Positions 18,168-26,127 of a stretch of 64,000 nucleotides of DNA are shown here, piece by piece. The stretch spans positions 1,302,001 to 1,366,000 of the forward strand of contig NZ_QVID01000001.1 in assembly GCF_003413745.1 (NCBI RefSeq). Reading direction: 5' to 3'. Each line of letters opens with the position of its first letter. Positions within the stretch are counted from its first letter, which is position 1. The position numbers and the translations under genes are program-made. The notes beneath the pieces are model-generated. The model ran no database searches and had not been told where the DNA came from. It saw only the letters and a list, made by a program, of their open reading frames with translations. The stretch is from Marixanthomonas ophiurae. GTDB lineage: Bacteria > Bacteroidota > Bacteroidia > Flavobacteriales > Flavobacteriaceae.

Positions 18168-18232
18168 ATAGTATTTTAGTTTTCAATTGAACTAGAATTT
18201 CTATATTTTAGCAATATAATAAATACTCTATT

Positions 18233-18958
18233 ATGGAACCGAAGAAAAACCCTAAAGCGAACATGAATCGCAAAAGCACATTGTTCTTTCAAATAGGAAT
18301 GATTTTGATGCTTTTGTTGGCATGGCAAGCTATTGAATGGAAAACGTACGATAAATCAGATTTAGATGCCGGAATGGTTGATGTAGGTGATGATCTTGAA
18401 GAAGAAGTGCCAATTACCCAACAATTAACACCTCCACCACCGCCACCGCCACCACCACCAGCACCTGAGGTAATAGAAGTGGTAGAAGATGAAGAAGAAG
18501 TGGAAGAAACCATAATAGAATCTACCGAAGCAAGTCAAGAAGAAGATATTGTTGAGGTAGAAGAAATTGTAGAAGAAGAAGTAGAAGAAGAAATTGCTGA
18601 TGTACCCTTTGCCGTTATTGAAAACGTGCCAATCTACCCAGGTTGTGAAAACGAGAGTGGTAATAATGCCAAGAAAAGATGTATGTCGGAAAAAGTACAA
18701 AAATTTGTACAGAAAAAATTCGACACAGAACTTGCTAACGATTTAGGATTGGACGGAAAACAACGTATTTTTGTTCAGTTTAAAATTAACAAGAGTGGAG
18801 ATATAGTAGATGTACGTGCACGTGCTCCGCATCCAAGATTAGAAAGGGAAGCAGTTGATGTTGTAAAGTCATTACCTCAAATGACACCTGGAAAACAAAG
18901 AGGAAAAGCAGTTGGGGTATTGTACTCACTGCCAATCTTATTCCAAGTACAGAACTAG
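18233..18958 (+). CDS. TonB family energy-transducer protein
   Basis: The 241-residue protein resembles TonB. It has a short cytoplasmic tail, one membrane helix (about 16-36), a run of ten prolines (about 67-76), a long Glu/Val-rich spacer (about 80-125), and a C-terminal TonB domain (about 128-241) with VPIYPGCE and VDVVKSLPQMTPGKQ. It should transmit proton-motive force from ExbB/ExbD to outer-membrane receptors. No exbBD genes are nearby. The spacer is strongly acidic instead of the usual Pro-Glu/Pro-Lys repeats. It ends at a strong terminator at 18981-19004. Confidence 0.9.
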   Translation: MEPKKNPKANMNRKSTLFFQIGMILMLLLAWQAIEWKTYDKSDLDAGMVDVGDDLEEEVPITQQLTPPPPPPPPPPAPEVIEVVEDEEEVEETIIESTEASQEEDIVEVEEIVEEEVEEEIADVPFAVIENVPIYPGCENESGNNAKKRCMSEKVQKFVQKKFDTELANDLGLDGKQRIFVQFKINKSGDIVDVRARAPHPRLEREAVDVVKSLPQMTPGKQRGKAVGVLYSLPILFQVQN

Positions 18959-18980
18959 ACGCTTAAAATATAGAGTTACA

Positions 18981-19004
18981 AACGCCTTCAGCAATGAAGG
19001 CGTT
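18981..19004 (+). terminator. Intrinsic terminator after the TonB-like gene
   Basis: The 9-bp stem AACGCCTTC (18981-18989) with GAAGGCGTT (18996-19004) has a 6-nt loop followed by a run of Ts. It ends the gcvH-vanZ-tonB transcription unit. Confidence 0.88.
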
Positions 19005-19064
19005 TTTTTATTTGGCATAACCCTTGTATTAGGTTTTATATATTAACCAGTAAATACAATAGGT

Positions 19065-19142
19065 ATGAAATCTTCAACACGGAAACATTCAGGAAATTAT
19101 ATACGGTATGAATCAGGAAACTCCAAAAAAAATCTTCACTAA
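19065..19142 (+). other. Possible 25-codon small ORF
   Basis: An ATG-to-TAA frame of 25 codons encodes a basic, polar peptide (starts MKSSTRKHSGNY). It contains a short direct repeat, TCAGGAAA, at two places. There is no clear ribosome binding site or promoter, so it could be chance or the remnant of a longer gene between the terminator at 19004 and the orphan gene at 19178. Confidence 0.15.
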
Positions 19143-19177
19143 AATCAAAACCGATTAAATTTTAAATTGTATTTCTT

Positions 19178-19699
19178 ATGAAGATTCATAAAACTATAAT
19201 AATAAGTTTGTTAATATTAAGCCCATTAATTGGGTTTGGACAACATAAAGAAATAAGTGTTGAGTTGAATAAGTTGGAGCTGAGAAATGATAATTTCAAC
19301 ACAGTTTTAGATTCTTTAGTGAAACATGAGAAGGTATGTAACTATTATAGCACGGAATTACTCTTTACAATAGACATACATAAAACTTTTGACAATGCTT
19401 CAATATTAATTGAATCCATAGACGATAAAAATATTGCATTTGATTTAGATCCAAATGGTTTTTTTTATTATGATAAACATTTGTTTCTTGTTATTGGAGA
19501 TAAGTTAAACTCTATTTTTATTGAATCACAAATTAAAAAAACGTTTGAATATTTAGAATATGACATTTTTTACAAAGAATATGATTCTAAAGAGCGACGA
19601 ATTTTAAGAATTATACATGACGATTCATTCTCACAATGGGAGTTTTTATATGATACGGAGAATTTAATTTTAATAAATAAGTCTACTACCTGTGAATAA
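19178..19699 (+). CDS. Orphan secreted protein, function unknown
   Basis: The 173-residue protein begins with a clear signal peptide (MKIHKTIIISLLILSPLIGFG followed by Q), so it is exported. The mature part is rich in Asp, Glu, Lys and aromatic residues, with no repeats, membrane segments or motif I recognise. It stands alone between the TonB terminator and the RemB-like gene, in a stretch that looks more AT-rich than its neighbours, which hints at recent gain. It may have its own promoter, but none matching TAnnTTTG is evident. Confidence 0.65.
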   Translation: MKIHKTIIISLLILSPLIGFGQHKEISVELNKLELRNDNFNTVLDSLVKHEKVCNYYSTELLFTIDIHKTFDNASILIESIDDKNIAFDLDPNGFFYYDKHLFLVIGDKLNSIFIESQIKKTFEYLEYDIFYKEYDSKERRILRIIHDDSFSQWEFLYDTENLILINKSTTCE

Positions 19700-19770
19700 T
19701 AAATATGGAATCGACGCAAGTAATTTTTGTATCTTCCGAGCGTTGAATATATGTTGACCCGCCACAGTTG

Positions 19771-19820
19771 TTAAAATGGGGTATTAAAATTTTAAAAGCT
19801 CTTCTTCGTGAAGGGCTTTT
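19771..19820 (+). ncRNA. Weak third candidate: G4-loop hairpin followed by terminator
   Basis: A 7-bp AT-only stem, TTAAAAT (19771-19777) with ATTTTAA (19789-19795), encloses a loop starting GGGG. It is followed by an 11-bp terminator stem (19794-19804 with 19810-19820). TAAAATGGGG is identical to the hairpin region of small RNA 2 (4404-4413). No convincing promoter is seen, so this may be only the 3-prime UTR and terminator of the orphan gene. Confidence 0.25.
19794..19820 (+). terminator. Intrinsic terminator before the RemB-like gene
   Basis: The stem is AAAAGCTCTTC (19794-19804) with GAAGGGCTTTT (19810-19820), with one G-T wobble, a 5-nt loop and a T-rich tail. It separates the orphan gene from the gene at 19881. 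Confidence 0.8.
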
Positions 19821-19880
19821 TCTTTTTATCTTTTCAGAAAACGAAAAAACCGTATCTTTCAACAAAATTTGTATCCTACA

Positions 19881-21971
19881 ATGAAGCGTTTTTTTTCAGT
19901 TTTGCTCATATTGGCTTGTCTTCCCGCAGTGGCTCAAAAGGTAAGCGGTTCCTTCGAAAAATATCCTGTTTTCCCTGAATGCGATAATCAAAACATCGAC
20001 AATCTTCAAAATTGTTTTGATGTAACGGTACGCTCTAAAGTGTTTTCAAATTTTAAAGTACCTGAAGTGGTGACTGAAGAAAACTATACTGGTAATGTGT
20101 CTGTCTTTTTCGAGATCACAAAAAAAGGGGATTTTAAAGTGCTGTACGTAGATGCTATGTATGATGAACTTAAGAAAGAAACCAGACGTGTTTTTGAATC
20201 ACTTCCACGGATAAAACCTGCTACTTACAACAGTAACCCTGCTTATGTACAGTTTACCATGTCTATCCCTATTCCTATAAAAGCTGTACCCGCTCAAATG
20301 GATAATGAAGCAGCTGTTTCAGAAACTAAAAAAGTGGAAACATTAAAAAATGAATATGATGAAATTAAAAACCTACCCTATGAAAATGAAGAATATACCA
20401 GCCAGATAAACATCCCGTTTTCACATCATAATTATAGCTTATTCGATCCTGCTTTAAACCGTGTAGGGCAAAACAACCATACAGCACAAAAGCCATATGT
20501 TTATTCTGAAATTAACAAATACTACGATTTTGAGGCTGAAAACCAAAAAATATTAAAAGATAAATCGTCTTGGTTTGGCAAAAAACTATGGAATGAGCAT
20601 TTAGTTACCCTAAAGGGTAAAGACTATTGGATTACTTTAGACGCTGGAGTTGACCTACAAGTAGGAAAAGATTTTGATGCCGATATTGATACTTATAATA
20701 ATACCCGTTTGGTATATACACAAGGTGGTTTGGGTAAAAACTTTAATTTTTTTGCTGTAATTTATGAAAGCCAAGGGAGATTTGCTGATTACTTCAACCG
20801 ATTTGCGGAAGCTAGAAGACCTGCCGGTGGTAATCCTGCTTTAATACCTGGTCGTGGTATAGCCAAAAAATTCAGAAGTGACTCCTATGATTACCCAATA
20901 GCAACGGGGCATATTTCGTATTCACCTTCAAAACATTTTAATTTTCAATTAGGTCACGGAAAAAACTTTTATGGTGATGGATATCGCTCCCTGTTGCTGA
21001 GTGATAATGCAAGCCCATATCCGTACTTTAAGATAAACACAACCTTCTGGAAACTTAAATATACCAATACTTGGATGTCGTTGCGCGATGTAAGACCGGA
21101 AGTTCAGGATGGCGGATCGTTTCGTACCAAGTTTTTTGCCAATCATTATCTAAGCTATAACGTTACAAAACGTTTGAATATAGGTCTATTTGAGTCCGTT
21201 GTTTGGGAAAACGATAACGATCGTGGGTTTGATTTTAACTACATAAATCCAGTCATTTTTTACAGGGCAATAGAGTTCTCTACAGGCCCAAGGGGAGGGA
21301 ATGCTTTGATTGGGCTTACCTCAAAATATAAATTTACCGATCGCATTAATGTTTATGGGCAATTGATTATAGATGAATTTTCTTCTAGCGATATCTTTGG
21401 AGGCGAGGGAAGTTATAAAAATAAGGTTGGTTACCAGCTGGGAGCCAAGTATTATGATGCCTTTGGCATAGATGGTTTGTATCTGCAAGCAGAATACAAC
21501 CGGGTTCGGCCTTATACTTATTCGCACAACTCCATTATTTTAAATTATGGGCACAACAATCAATCAATGGCACATACTTTAGGAGCGAATTTTTCTGAAT
21601 TTATAACTATTGCTCGCTACCAAAAAGGACGGATTTTTGGTGATTTAAAGTTGATAGTTGCTAAACGTGGTTTTGAGTTCAATACAGATGAAGATAGTCT
21701 TTTTTACGGCGGGAATATATATGGAACAGAAGATAACCGCGTTTCAGACCTTAATAATGAAGTAGCGCAAGGTAATACCGCCGATTTTTTTCACGGCGAA
21801 CTGCAGGCTGGATATTTGATAAATCCAGCCACTAATTTAAAAATATATGCAAGCTTAATCGTTCGCGATTTTAAACCAGAAATTAATACTGAATCCGTTT
21901 TTGAAAACCAGACTACGTGGCTGAACTTTGGTTTACGTACCGATCTGTTTAATTGGTATTATGATTTTTAA
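19881..21971 (+). CDS. remB: RemB-like gliding-associated outer-membrane protein (TonB-C-like domain plus Wzi-type barrel)
   Basis: The 696-residue protein has a signal peptide (ends near LPAVAQ). A TonB C-terminal-like domain follows at about 20-130 (EKYPVFPECDNQNIDN, then FEITKKGDFKVLYVDAM and VFESLPRIKPATY). A long beta-rich region of the capsule assembly protein Wzi type then runs to a terminal aromatic strand (LFNWYYDF). This layout matches RemB of Flavobacterium johnsoniae, a protein linked to surface motility. The ATG at 19881 is used because codons from 19869 lack signal-peptide character. A -7-like TATCTTTC lies at 19853-19860. The symbol is moderate-confidence; Wzi-family protein is the safe name. 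Confidence 0.75.
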   Translation: MKRFFSVLLILACLPAVAQKVSGSFEKYPVFPECDNQNIDNLQNCFDVTVRSKVFSNFKVPEVVTEENYTGNVSVFFEITKKGDFKVLYVDAMYDELKKETRRVFESLPRIKPATYNSNPAYVQFTMSIPIPIKAVPAQMDNEAAVSETKKVETLKNEYDEIKNLPYENEEYTSQINIPFSHHNYSLFDPALNRVGQNNHTAQKPYVYSEINKYYDFEAENQKILKDKSSWFGKKLWNEHLVTLKGKDYWITLDAGVDLQVGKDFDADIDTYNNTRLVYTQGGLGKNFNFFAVIYESQGRFADYFNRFAEARRPAGGNPALIPGRGIAKKFRSDSYDYPIATGHISYSPSKHFNFQLGHGKNFYGDGYRSLLLSDNASPYPYFKINTTFWKLKYTNTWMSLRDVRPEVQDGGSFRTKFFANHYLSYNVTKRLNIGLFESVVWENDNDRGFDFNYINPVIFYRAIEFSTGPRGGNALIGLTSKYKFTDRINVYGQLIIDEFSSSDIFGGEGSYKNKVGYQLGAKYYDAFGIDGLYLQAEYNRVRPYTYSHNSIILNYGHNNQSMAHTLGANFSEFITIARYQKGRIFGDLKLIVAKRGFEFNTDEDSLFYGGNIYGTEDNRVSDLNNEVAQGNTADFFHGELQAGYLINPATNLKIYASLIVRDFKPEINTESVFENQTTWLNFGLRTDLFNWYYDF

Positions 21972-21990
21972 AAAAAACTAGGACAAACAA

Positions 21991-22962
21991 TTAATTGTCT
22001 TTTTTCTCTTTTTGCTGTTGTTTGTACTTGTCCTGTAGTCGCTCTTCCATACTTCGGTTGTCAACTGGGCCTTTTGTCTTTTTTATTTCATTGTAAATAG
22101 TAGTGAGTATTTTATCTGTGGAAATAAAACCTTTTCCATAGTCTTGTTCATCATATTTTGAAGTAATATCTTTCATAGCAATAATGTCTTGAAGCGACTT
22201 TTCTTTTGCGTAATGAAAGCGGACTTCTTTATATATGTCTGTAAGCATATTAATGGTGAAAGTAAGGTCGTCAATAGTACCCAAATCTCCATGACCCGGA
22301 ATAACCTTGGTGTCTTCATTTATCATCATTTTAATTCTCTTTAACCCTCTAATATATCCATCTATTGAACCGCCATTTTCGGTATCTATATAGGGGTATT
22401 TTCCGTTAAAAAAAACATCACCCGTATGGATTACGTTGCTTTTTGGAAAATAAATAGCCACATCACCATCGGTATGGGCGTTTTCAATATGGAAAGCTTG
22501 TATGGTTTCACCGTTATGATGAAACTGTAAGTTGTTTGTAAAAGTAACCATGGGTAAAGCAGATTGGTCAATTCTCTTTTGATCAGAATTTACAATACCA
22601 GCAAGTCGTTCTCGTGCCTTTTCGTGTGAAAAAATAACAGCTCCTTCTTTGTTAAACGCCATGTTTCCACCGGTATGATCGCCATGAAAATGGGTGTTAA
22701 TAAGCATTTTAATTGGTTTGTTGCTAATTTTCCTAACAGCTTTAAGTATATCTTCTGAAAGCTCTGCGTATTGGTCATCAATCATTAAAATAGATTCCTT
22801 TCCGAAACTTAACCCAATATTACCTCCTTTGCCTTGTAGCATATATACATCGCCACTGGCTTTAATAACTTTAAGGTTTATTTTTTCACCTGAGTCAGTT
22901 TGTGAAAAAGCAATAGTTGTAAATAATAGAAGCAATGAAAGGATCGTTTTTTTAATGTTCAT
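21991..22962 (-). CDS. Secreted metallo-beta-lactamase-fold hydrolase
   Basis: The 323-residue protein has a signal peptide (ends near TIAFSQ) and the metallo-beta-lactamase motif TH-F-H-G-D-H (about 90-96). Further zinc ligands appear in ENAHTDGD (about 161-167), IHTGDVF (about 178-184) and PGHGD. It resembles subclass B1-like periplasmic MBL-fold hydrolases, but neither the substrate nor lactamase activity can be deduced. The charged C-terminus (QQQKEKKDN) extends beyond the fold. It converges with remB, with 19 nt between the stops. A small GACAA/TTGTC hairpin across 21982-21999 may help terminate remB. Confidence 0.88.
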   Translation of the reverse strand: MNIKKTILSLLLLFTTIAFSQTDSGEKINLKVIKASGDVYMLQGKGGNIGLSFGKESILMIDDQYAELSEDILKAVRKISNKPIKMLINTHFHGDHTGGNMAFNKEGAVIFSHEKARERLAGIVNSDQKRIDQSALPMVTFTNNLQFHHNGETIQAFHIENAHTDGDVAIYFPKSNVIHTGDVFFNGKYPYIDTENGGSIDGYIRGLKRIKMMINEDTKVIPGHGDLGTIDDLTFTINMLTDIYKEVRFHYAKEKSLQDIIAMKDITSKYDEQDYGKGFISTDKILTTIYNEIKKTKGPVDNRSMEERLQDKYKQQQKEKKDN

Positions 22963-23035
22963 CTTTTATGGATTTTATTAGGGTATTAAAATAATAAAAA
23001 AGTATAAATAAAGCACTAAGAAATGATAGAATAAA

Positions 23036-23066
23036 TTGTGGAAATTGGGTAGTTGCTGTATCTTTG
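23036..23066 (+). promoter_or_regulatory. Promoter of the cyoE oxidase-maturation operon
   Basis: TTG at 23036-23038 and TATCTTTG at 23059-23066 are separated by 20 nt, a full match to the Bacteroidota consensus. The cyoE ATG at 23080 follows 14 nt later, giving a very short leader. This also shows that the in-frame codons upstream of 23080 are not coding. Confidence 0.75.
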
Positions 23067-23079
23067 CAGCGCAAAAAAA

Positions 23080-23979
23080 ATGAGCTTGTCCGTAACACAA
23101 ACACAAACTGTTCCTCAAACCCTTGTCAGGAATTTTACCGAGATAACCAAGTTTCGGTTATCAGTCAGTGTGGTTTTTTCGTCCGTAGCCGGATATTTGT
23201 TAGGTGCCGAAACTGTTGACTACTATATTTTACTACTGCTATGCGTAGGTGGCTATTGTATGGTAGGAGCTTCCAATATTTTCAACCAAATTATTGAACG
23301 CGATCTGGATGCCTTAATGGATAGGACAAAGGACCGTCCCATTCCAGCTGGCCGGATGCAGGTAAATTCAGCTCTTGCGCTGGGAATTGCTTTAACTATT
23401 ATAGGTTTAGTGGTTTTATATAGCATTAACCCTATTACAGCGATGTTTGGTGCCATTTCGATATTTATGTACGTAAGCTTGTACACACCACTTAAAACTA
23501 AAACTCCCTTATCGGTTTTTATAGGAGCTTTTCCAGGAGCGATACCTTATATGTTGGGGTGGGTTGCAGCTACTAACAACTTCGGTATTGAGCCAGGTAC
23601 TTTGTTTATGGTGCAGTTTTTCTGGCAATTTCCACACTTTTGGGCTATAGGGTGGTTTTTATATGAAGATTATCAAAAAGGAGGCTTCTTTATGTTGCCT
23701 ACAGGAAAAAGAGATAAAGGAACAGCCATACAAGTGGTTTTATATACCATATGGACCGTATTGGCGTCATTGATTCCTGCTTTTGGCGTAACGGGTAAAC
23801 TCTATGTGACTCCAGTAAGTGCTGTAATTATTGGATTGTTGGGAGTAGGATTATTATATTATGCTATTCGCCTATTCAAAGAAAAAACAAATAAAGCTGC
23901 CAAACAACTAATGTTAGCAAGTGTTAGTTATATTACACTACTGCAAGTGGTGTATGTGCTAGATAAATTTATACGATAA
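23080..23979 (+). CDS. cyoE: Protoheme IX farnesyltransferase (heme O synthase)
   Basis: This UbiA-superfamily membrane enzyme attaches a farnesyl group to protoheme to make heme O, needed for haem-copper oxidases. The 299-residue protein has about nine helices and the prenyl-diphosphate binding motif N-Q-I-I-E-R-D-L-D-A-L-M-D-R-T with following RP. The second conserved region is near YEDYQKGGFFMLPTGKRDKGT. The start at 23080 (MSLSVTQ) lies just after the promoter. Its stop overlaps the next ATG by one base. The symbols cyoE, ctaB and cox10 are equivalent. Confidence 0.95.
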   Translation: MSLSVTQTQTVPQTLVRNFTEITKFRLSVSVVFSSVAGYLLGAETVDYYILLLLCVGGYCMVGASNIFNQIIERDLDALMDRTKDRPIPAGRMQVNSALALGIALTIIGLVVLYSINPITAMFGAISIFMYVSLYTPLKTKTPLSVFIGAFPGAIPYMLGWVAATNNFGIEPGTLFMVQFFWQFPHFWAIGWFLYEDYQKGGFFMLPTGKRDKGTAIQVVLYTIWTVLASLIPAFGVTGKLYVTPVSAVIIGLLGVGLLYYAIRLFKEKTNKAAKQLMLASVSYITLLQVVYVLDKFIR

Positions 23980-24560
23980 TGGATTATACGGAAGGGACCG
24001 AACAACATAAAATAAAGCGTGCTAAAAAAATGATGCTTTGGTTTGGCATTATAAGTCTGTCAATGAGTTTTGCAGGACTTACTAGTGCTTATGTAGTAAG
24101 TAAAGAGCGACCAGATTGGTTAACCGATTTTCAAATTCCACAGGCATTTTACATTAGCCTTGCAGTAATTTTAGCGAGTAGTATCACGGTTCATTTAGCA
24201 AAAATGGCCATAACTAAAGAACAAAATAAAAAGGGAATGCTCTTTTTAATAGCTACCCTTTTATTAGGAGCAGCTTTTGTTTTTTTTCAGTTTAGAGGTT
24301 TTTCACAGATAATAGCAAATGGGTATTATTTTACTGGCAGCGAAAGCACTATTACTACTTCGTTTATTTATTTAGTGGTGTTATTGCACCTAGCCCACGT
24401 TAGTGCGGCGCTAATTTCAATACTTGTTGTAATTTATAATCATTATAAACTAAAATATACAAACGGCAAAACCCTTGGAATTGAACTAGCTGCTACTTTT
24501 TGGCATTTTGTCGATATACTATGGATTTACCTGTTTTTGTTTTTCTATTTCGTTAGATAA
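23979..24560 (+). CDS. Haem-copper oxidase subunit III-like protein (short form)
   Basis: The 193-residue protein has five hydrophobic segments and belongs to the CoxC/CyoC superfamily: MLWFGIISLSMSFAGLTSAYVVSK at the start, LHLAHVSAALISIL, and FWHFVDILWIYLFLFFYFVR at the end. Subunit III stabilises the oxidase and its proton uptake path. It overlaps cyoE by one base (TAATG), so translation is likely coupled. It is followed by a second, longer subunit III at 24607, a common arrangement in flavobacteria. Confidence 0.92.
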   Translation: MDYTEGTEQHKIKRAKKMMLWFGIISLSMSFAGLTSAYVVSKERPDWLTDFQIPQAFYISLAVILASSITVHLAKMAITKEQNKKGMLFLIATLLLGAAFVFFQFRGFSQIIANGYYFTGSESTITTSFIYLVVLLHLAHVSAALISILVVIYNHYKLKYTNGKTLGIELAATFWHFVDILWIYLFLFFYFVR

Positions 24561-24570
24561 AAATTAATCG

Positions 24571-24578
24571 TATTTTTG
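24571..24578 (+). promoter_or_regulatory. Internal -7 box before the long subunit III gene
   Basis: TATTTTTG matches TAnnTTTG and sits 28 nt before the ATG at 24607, inside the oxidase operon. There is no good TTG at 20-nt spacing. It may provide extra transcription of the structural subunits. Confidence 0.4.
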
Positions 24579-24606
24579 AACCCTATTTTTAAACCAAATT
24601 CTTTGT

Positions 24607-25587
24607 ATGGAAGCTACCGTTGTTGAAACAGGTACCGAAGGAAAAACTTGGGGAGGAGGTAACCGACCATTAAAAGCCAGTTATGGCAAAATGATGATGT
24701 GGTTCTTTATTGTCTCTGATGCCCTCACTTTTTCAGGATTTCTTGCCGCTTATGGATTCTCAAGATTCAAATTTATAGACTCTTGGCCAATAGCCGATGA
24801 AGTGTTTACACACTTTCCTTTTTTACATGGTGTAGAAGCACCTATGTATTATGTGGCTTTTATGACTTTTATATTGATATTCTCATCGGTTACGATGGTT
24901 TTAGCAGTAGATGCAGGTCATAAAATGCAAAAAAGTAAGGTGACATTTTATATGTTCTTAACAATCATTGGAGGTCTTATTTTCGTAGGTTCTCAAGCAT
25001 GGGAATGGAATACTTTCATTAAAGGAGAATATGGTGCGGTAGAAACTAACGGAGGTAAAATTCTTCAATTTCTAAATACAGAAGGAGAGCGTGTAGCTCT
25101 TGCAGATTTTGCAACACACATTCCAACAGCTCGACAAGTTCATAATGAAAGTGAAGGGGTTTGGTATAATGCCGAACCAACGCAAACATCTTTTACTTTT
25201 GAGGAAGTGAAAGCTGGATTCTTGGCTAATGATAATTTACTAGTTAGAACACAATATCTTAATGAACACGGAGAGCCTACTGTACTTTCAAGAGGAGAGT
25301 CTGTAGATAAAATAATGAATGACGGAAAACTAGTGGTAGAAGGTGCAAATCTTAGACACAATGAATATGGCCCACCGTTATTCGCAGATTTCTTTTTCTT
25401 TATAACAGGTTTCCACGGTTTTCACGTTTTCTCAGGAATTGTGATTAATATTATTATTTTCTTTAATGTGGTTATTGGTACTTACGAAAGAAGAGGAAGT
25501 TACGAAATGGTTGAAAAAGTAGGTCTATATTGGCACTTTGTAGATCTTGTATGGGTGTTTGTATTTACATTCTTTTACCTTGTTTAA
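24607..25587 (+). CDS. Cytochrome c oxidase subunit III (long form with insertion)
   Basis: The 326-residue protein is in the subunit III family: GKMMMWFFIVSDALTFSGFLAAYGFSR at the start, FFFITGFHGFHVFSGIV, and YWHFVDLVWVFVFTFFYLV at the end. A hydrophilic insertion of roughly 110-120 residues (about 140-260, from GEYGAVETNGGKI to LRHNEYGPPL) interrupts the helices, explaining the extra length over the usual 190-270. It is downstream of the short subunit III and 19 nt before subunit IV. It presumably joins CoxA and CoxB encoded at 1245-4166. Confidence 0.94.
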   Translation: MEATVVETGTEGKTWGGGNRPLKASYGKMMMWFFIVSDALTFSGFLAAYGFSRFKFIDSWPIADEVFTHFPFLHGVEAPMYYVAFMTFILIFSSVTMVLAVDAGHKMQKSKVTFYMFLTIIGGLIFVGSQAWEWNTFIKGEYGAVETNGGKILQFLNTEGERVALADFATHIPTARQVHNESEGVWYNAEPTQTSFTFEEVKAGFLANDNLLVRTQYLNEHGEPTVLSRGESVDKIMNDGKLVVEGANLRHNEYGPPLFADFFFFITGFHGFHVFSGIVINIIIFFNVVIGTYERRGSYEMVEKVGLYWHFVDLVWVFVFTFFYLV

Positions 25588-25606
25588 GCAGCTTAAAAAT
25601 TAAAAA

Positions 25607-25993
25607 ATGGCACACGACAATCATAATTTAGCAATCTTTAGAGGAGCAGTTAAGTTTAAAAGTAACCAACAGAAAATATGGGGCGTCTTCGTTTTCCTTT
25701 CTATTGTTACTATAATAGAAGTTGTATTAGGTATTATTAAACCAGCATCTTTAACCGAGAATACATTCTTGGCAATGAAATTGCTTAACTGGGTATTTAT
25801 AATACTTACAATTGTTAAGGCATATTATATCACTTGGGATTTTATGCATATGCGCGATGAAAAATCTGGTTTACGTCGTTCAGTGGTATGGACAGCTATT
25901 TTCTTAATAGCTTACCTTATATTGATACTATTAATAGAAGGAGATTATATTTATGAAGTGTATAAAAACGGAGCGGTCAAATTTGACTTCTAG
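25607..25993 (+). CDS. Cytochrome c oxidase subunit IV family protein
   Basis: The 128-residue membrane protein has three helices. It matches the prokaryotic subunit IV/CyoD type, with VFVFLSIVTIIEVVLGI, WVFIILTIVKAYYITWDFMHMRDE and a third helix near IFLIAYLILILLIEGDY. It is a small accessory subunit of the oxidase. It is the last gene before the terminator at 26015-26043. Confidence 0.92.
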   Translation: MAHDNHNLAIFRGAVKFKSNQQKIWGVFVFLSIVTIIEVVLGIIKPASLTENTFLAMKLLNWVFIILTIVKAYYITWDFMHMRDEKSGLRRSVVWTAIFLIAYLILILLIEGDYIYEVYKNGAVKFDF

Positions 25994-26014
25994 CCTTTTC
26001 TATAAATATATATA

Positions 26015-26043
26015 AAAAAGTCCGGTGATAAACCGGACTTTTT
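26015..26043 (+). terminator. Intrinsic terminator after oxidase subunit IV
   Basis: A perfect 11-bp stem, AAAAAGTCCGG (26015-26025) with CCGGACTTTTT (26033-26043), has a 7-nt loop. It separates the structural oxidase genes from the SCO/DUF420 genes, which have their own promoter. Confidence 0.9.
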
Positions 26044-26077
26044 GCTTTTAGAGTGTTTAAAAATTAACTTTAAAAGA

Positions 26078-26108
26078 TTGCCCATACACCTTTTACCCTG
26101 TATTTTTG
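26078..26108 (+). promoter_or_regulatory. Promoter of the SCO-DUF420 operon
   Basis: TTG (26078-26080) and TATTTTTG (26101-26108) are separated by exactly 20 nt. The ATG at 26128 follows 19 nt later. The full consensus match supports an independent unit of four genes. Confidence 0.75.
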
Positions 26109-26127
26109 CATTCCAAAATATGATGTT

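Noticed and set aside
18289-18513. Gly-rich minus-strand ORF
   Set aside because: It is the antisense of the proline and glutamate runs of the TonB-like gene; low complexity creates the open frame.
23053-23079. Upstream extension of cyoE
   Set aside because: The in-frame codons overlap the TATCTTTG promoter box; translation must start downstream at 23080.
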